Assembly (NCBI GenBank): GCA_900544375.1
Contig: UQUZ01000018.1
Coordinates: forward strand, 1 to 42,033
Origin: an uncultured Oscillospiraceae bacterium
Lineage (GTDB): Bacteria; Bacillota; Clostridia; Oscillospirales; Acutalibacteraceae
Direction: 5' to 3'
Length of the DNA stretch: 42,033 nt
Shown here piece by piece: positions 39,781 to 42,033 of the stretch (the first letter of the stretch is position 1; every line of letters starts with the position of its first letter). The translations under genes and the position numbers were made by a program. Below the pieces are notes generated by a model that saw only the letters and a list, made by a program, of their open reading frames with translations, made no database searches and had not been told where the DNA came from.

Positions 39781-42033
39781 ATGGCAAGAAAAACCAAGAC
39801 CATGGACGGTAATAGCGCCGCGGCATACGTATCCTATGCGTTCACCGAAGTTGCCGCTATTTACCCGATCACGCCGTCTTCCGTGATGGCGGAGGAGACC
39901 GATAAGATGGCCGCAGCCGGCCAGAAAAACCTGTTCGGTCAGAAGGTAAAGCTCGCTGAAATGCAGTCTGAGGGCGGCGCGGCAGGCGCTGTGCACGGCT
40001 CCCTTGCAGCCGGCGCGCTCACCACGACCTACACCGCATCCCAGGGCCTTCTTCTGATGATCCCGAATATGTATAAGATCGCTGGCGAGCTGCTGCCGGG
40101 CGTCATCAATGTTTCCGCCCGCTGCGTTTCCACACATGCGTTGAACATTTTTGGTGATCATTCCGATATTTATGCCTGCCGCCAGACCGGCTATGCGATG
40201 CTCTGCTCTAACAGCCCGCAAGAGGTGATGGATCTCGGCGCTGTGGCTCATTTGGCCACCATTAAGAGCCGCGTGCCCTTCCTGCATTTCTTCGATGGTT
40301 TCCGCACCTCTCATGAGATCCAGAAGATCAAAATTTGGGATTATGAGTCTCTGGGTGAAATGCTTGACTGGGATGCAGTAGACGCATTCCGCCGCCGCTC
40401 CCTGAACCCGGAGCATCCGGTACTGCGCGGTTCCGCTCAAAACCCGGATATCTTCTTCCAGGCACGCGAGGCCTGCAACCCTTACTATGACGACGCCGTT
40501 GAGGCGACCGTTCACTACATGGACGAGGTCAACAGCCGCCTTGGCACAGATTATAAGCCCTTCAACTATTATGGCGCGCCGGATGCGGAGAATGTTGTGG
40601 TTGCAATGGGCTCTGTCTGCGATACCATTGAGGAGACAGTGGATTACCTCAACGCACACGGCGAGAAGGTCGGCCTTGTGAAGGTGCATCTCTACAGGCC
40701 TTTCTCTGTGAAGCATTTGGTTGAGGTTCTGCCAGCTTCCGTCAAGAAGATTTCCGTGCTTGACCGCACCAAGGAGCCCGGCTCCCTGGGCGAGCCGCTT
40801 TATCTTGATGTTGTGGCGGCCCTGCACGACACGCCGTTTGCAAATATCCCGGTTTATGGCGGCCGTTATGGCCTCGGCTCCAAGGATACAAACCCGGGCC
40901 ATATCATTTCCGTTTTCCGTAATATGGAGGCGGCGGAGCCGAAAAAGCGTTTTACCATCGCAATTGAGGATGATGTGACGCATCTCTCCCTGCCGGTGAG
41001 CGAGAATCCGGATACCACGCCGAAGGGCACGCACTCCTGCAAATTCTGGGGTCTTGGCGCAGACGGTACTGTCGGCGCAAACAAGAACTCCATTAAGATC
41101 ATCGGCGATAATACCGATATGTATGCACAGGGCTATTTTGCCTATGACTCCAAAAAATCCGGCGGCGTAACGACCTCCCACCTGCGCTTTGGTGAGAAGC
41201 CGATCAAATCCACCTATCTGATCAATCAGGCGGATTTCGTGGCCTGCCACAACCCATCCTATGTGACAAAATATAAGATGGTTGAGGATCTTAAGAAGGG
41301 CGGCATCTTCCTGCTCAACTGCTCCTGGGATGCCGCGCAGCTCGATGAGCATCTGCCCGGCTCCATGAAGCGCTATATTGCGCAGAACGATATCCAGTTC
41401 TATACCATCGACGCTACCCACATTGCAAAAGAGCTTGGCCTCGGCGGGCGTGTCAATACGATCTTGCAGGCTGCCTTCTTCAAACTCTCCGGCATCATCC
41501 CGGAAGAGAAGGCTGTTCAGCTCATGAAGGACGCTGCCACCCGCTCCTACGGTAAGAAGGGCGAGAAGATTGTTGCTATGAACCACGCTGCGATTGAGCG
41601 CGGCGTTGCGGGCACGGTAAAGGTTGAGATCCCGGCCTCCTGGGCAAATGCTGAGGATACGGTTGTGGAGACAGAGGTCAACACCGACCGCCCCGAGCTT
41701 AAAAAGTTCGTCAAGGAGATTCTTGAGCCCGCGAGCGCCCAGCTTGGCGATCAATTGCCCGTATCCGCCTTCAAGGATACGGCGGACGGTACCTTCCCGC
41801 AGGGCTCCGCTGCGTTTGAAAAGCGCGGCATCGCAGTTGATACGCCCTGCTGGATTCCGGAAAATTGTATCCAGTGTAACTTCTGCTCCTATGTCTGCCC
41901 GCACGCGGTTATCCGCCCGGTCGCTCTGACAGAGGAAGAGGCCGCCAATGCACCGGCTGGCATGAAGTACAAGGACATGACCGGCATGCCGGGCATGAAG
42001 TTCGCAATGACGATTTCCGCGATGGACTGCTCC
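39781..42033 (+). CDS. nifJ: Pyruvate:ferredoxin (flavodoxin) oxidoreductase, 3' end cut by window
   Basis: The enzyme oxidises pyruvate to acetyl-CoA and CO2 with thiamine diphosphate and iron-sulfur clusters, feeding electrons to ferredoxin; it is central in anaerobes. The visible 751 residues start MARKTKTMDGNSAAAYVSYA. They include YPITPSSVMAEE (domain I), the domain II/III region, and the first ferredoxin-type cluster motif Cys696-x2-Cys699-x2-Cys702-x3-Cys706 in CIQCNFCSYVCPHAV. Full-length enzymes have about 1,170-1,200 residues, so the C-terminal third, with the ThDP domain, lies outside. ATG 39781 follows AGGAGG by 11 bases; an in-frame TTG at 39775 has closer spacing and is an alternative start. 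Confidence 0.96.
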   Translation, partial: MARKTKTMDGNSAAAYVSYAFTEVAAIYPITPSSVMAEETDKMAAAGQKNLFGQKVKLAEMQSEGGAAGAVHGSLAAGALTTTYTASQGLLLMIPNMYKIAGELLPGVINVSARCVSTHALNIFGDHSDIYACRQTGYAMLCSNSPQEVMDLGAVAHLATIKSRVPFLHFFDGFRTSHEIQKIKIWDYESLGEMLDWDAVDAFRRRSLNPEHPVLRGSAQNPDIFFQAREACNPYYDDAVEATVHYMDEVNSRLGTDYKPFNYYGAPDAENVVVAMGSVCDTIEETVDYLNAHGEKVGLVKVHLYRPFSVKHLVEVLPASVKKISVLDRTKEPGSLGEPLYLDVVAALHDTPFANIPVYGGRYGLGSKDTNPGHIISVFRNMEAAEPKKRFTIAIEDDVTHLSLPVSENPDTTPKGTHSCKFWGLGADGTVGANKNSIKIIGDNTDMYAQGYFAYDSKKSGGVTTSHLRFGEKPIKSTYLINQADFVACHNPSYVTKYKMVEDLKKGGIFLLNCSWDAAQLDEHLPGSMKRYIAQNDIQFYTIDATHIAKELGLGGRVNTILQAAFFKLSGIIPEEKAVQLMKDAATRSYGKKGEKIVAMNHAAIERGVAGTVKVEIPASWANAEDTVVETEVNTDRPELKKFVKEILEPASAQLGDQLPVSAFKDTADGTFPQGSAAFEKRGIAVDTPCWIPENCIQCNFCSYVCPHAVIRPVALTEEEAANAPAGMKYKDMTGMPGMKFAMTISAMDCS

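Noticed and set aside
39670..41904. 744-codon open frame on the minus strand
   Set aside because: It lies wholly antisense to pyruvate:ferredoxin oxidoreductase, whose plus-strand protein has clear domains and a cluster motif. The minus frame has no recognisable domain and arises from codon bias in GC-rich coding sequence.

Overview
The window reads as a chromosomal segment of an anaerobic, moderately GC-rich Gram-positive bacterium, most likely class Clostridia of the Oscillospiraceae/Ruminococcaceae kind. This rests on the Firmicutes-style spc/alpha ribosomal operon (map, a KOW protein, infA and rpmJ between adk and rpsM), a Sec-exported RHS protein, a dlt-like wall-decoration cluster, a YfhO membrane protein and a pyruvate:ferredoxin oxidoreductase. 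The species cannot be named from sequence alone. I saw no tRNA, rRNA, CRISPR array or recognisable transposase.

Positions 1-8472 are the end of the spc operon and the alpha operon: rpsH tail, rplF, rplR, rpsE, rpmD, rplO, secY, adk, map, KOW protein, infA, rpmJ, rpsM, rpsK, rpsD, rpoA and rplQ. All are on one strand, each with a good ribosome binding site, and an intrinsic terminator closes the run at 8440-8472.

Positions 8473-16210 are AT-richer accessory DNA. First comes a small secreted RHS/YD-repeat protein whose reading frame is interrupted twice, at an A7 tract just after the start codon and at a GTGA overlap. Its C-terminal domain carries a metal-ligand pattern like zinc phospholipase C/P1 nuclease or HET-C proteins. 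A 36-residue membrane peptide and a coupled membrane-anchored protein follow, in the place where an immunity gene would sit. Next is a separate cassette with a strong promoter, palindromes, an 11-codon leader ORF, a small secreted protein, two six-helix membrane proteins, an ABC ATPase and a membrane-anchored exoprotein. The cassette is bracketed by two related copies of the 5' region of a P-type Ca2+-ATPase gene: a decayed copy at 12178-12395 and the live one from 16213. This bracket is the clearest sign of rearrangement in the window.

Positions 16314-32725 hold the Ca2+-ATPase, a convergent YfhO protein, and a five-gene run (two M42 aminopeptidases, a GNAT acetyltransferase, an aluminium-resistance/methionine gamma-lyase-like PLP enzyme, a DUF2461 protein). 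After these come a frameshifted secreted helical protein, a GPH-family sugar transporter divergent from a DUF4874/DUF4832 protein, and an alpha/beta hydrolase.

Positions 32767-37776 are a dlt-like cluster in the unusual order A-C-B-D. It has its own promoter with phased direct repeats upstream and a hairpin at the predicted transcript start. The window ends with a convergent CNNM/CBS (HlyC/CorC-type) membrane protein and, divergent from it, the first 751 codons of pyruvate:ferredoxin oxidoreductase, cut by the window edge.
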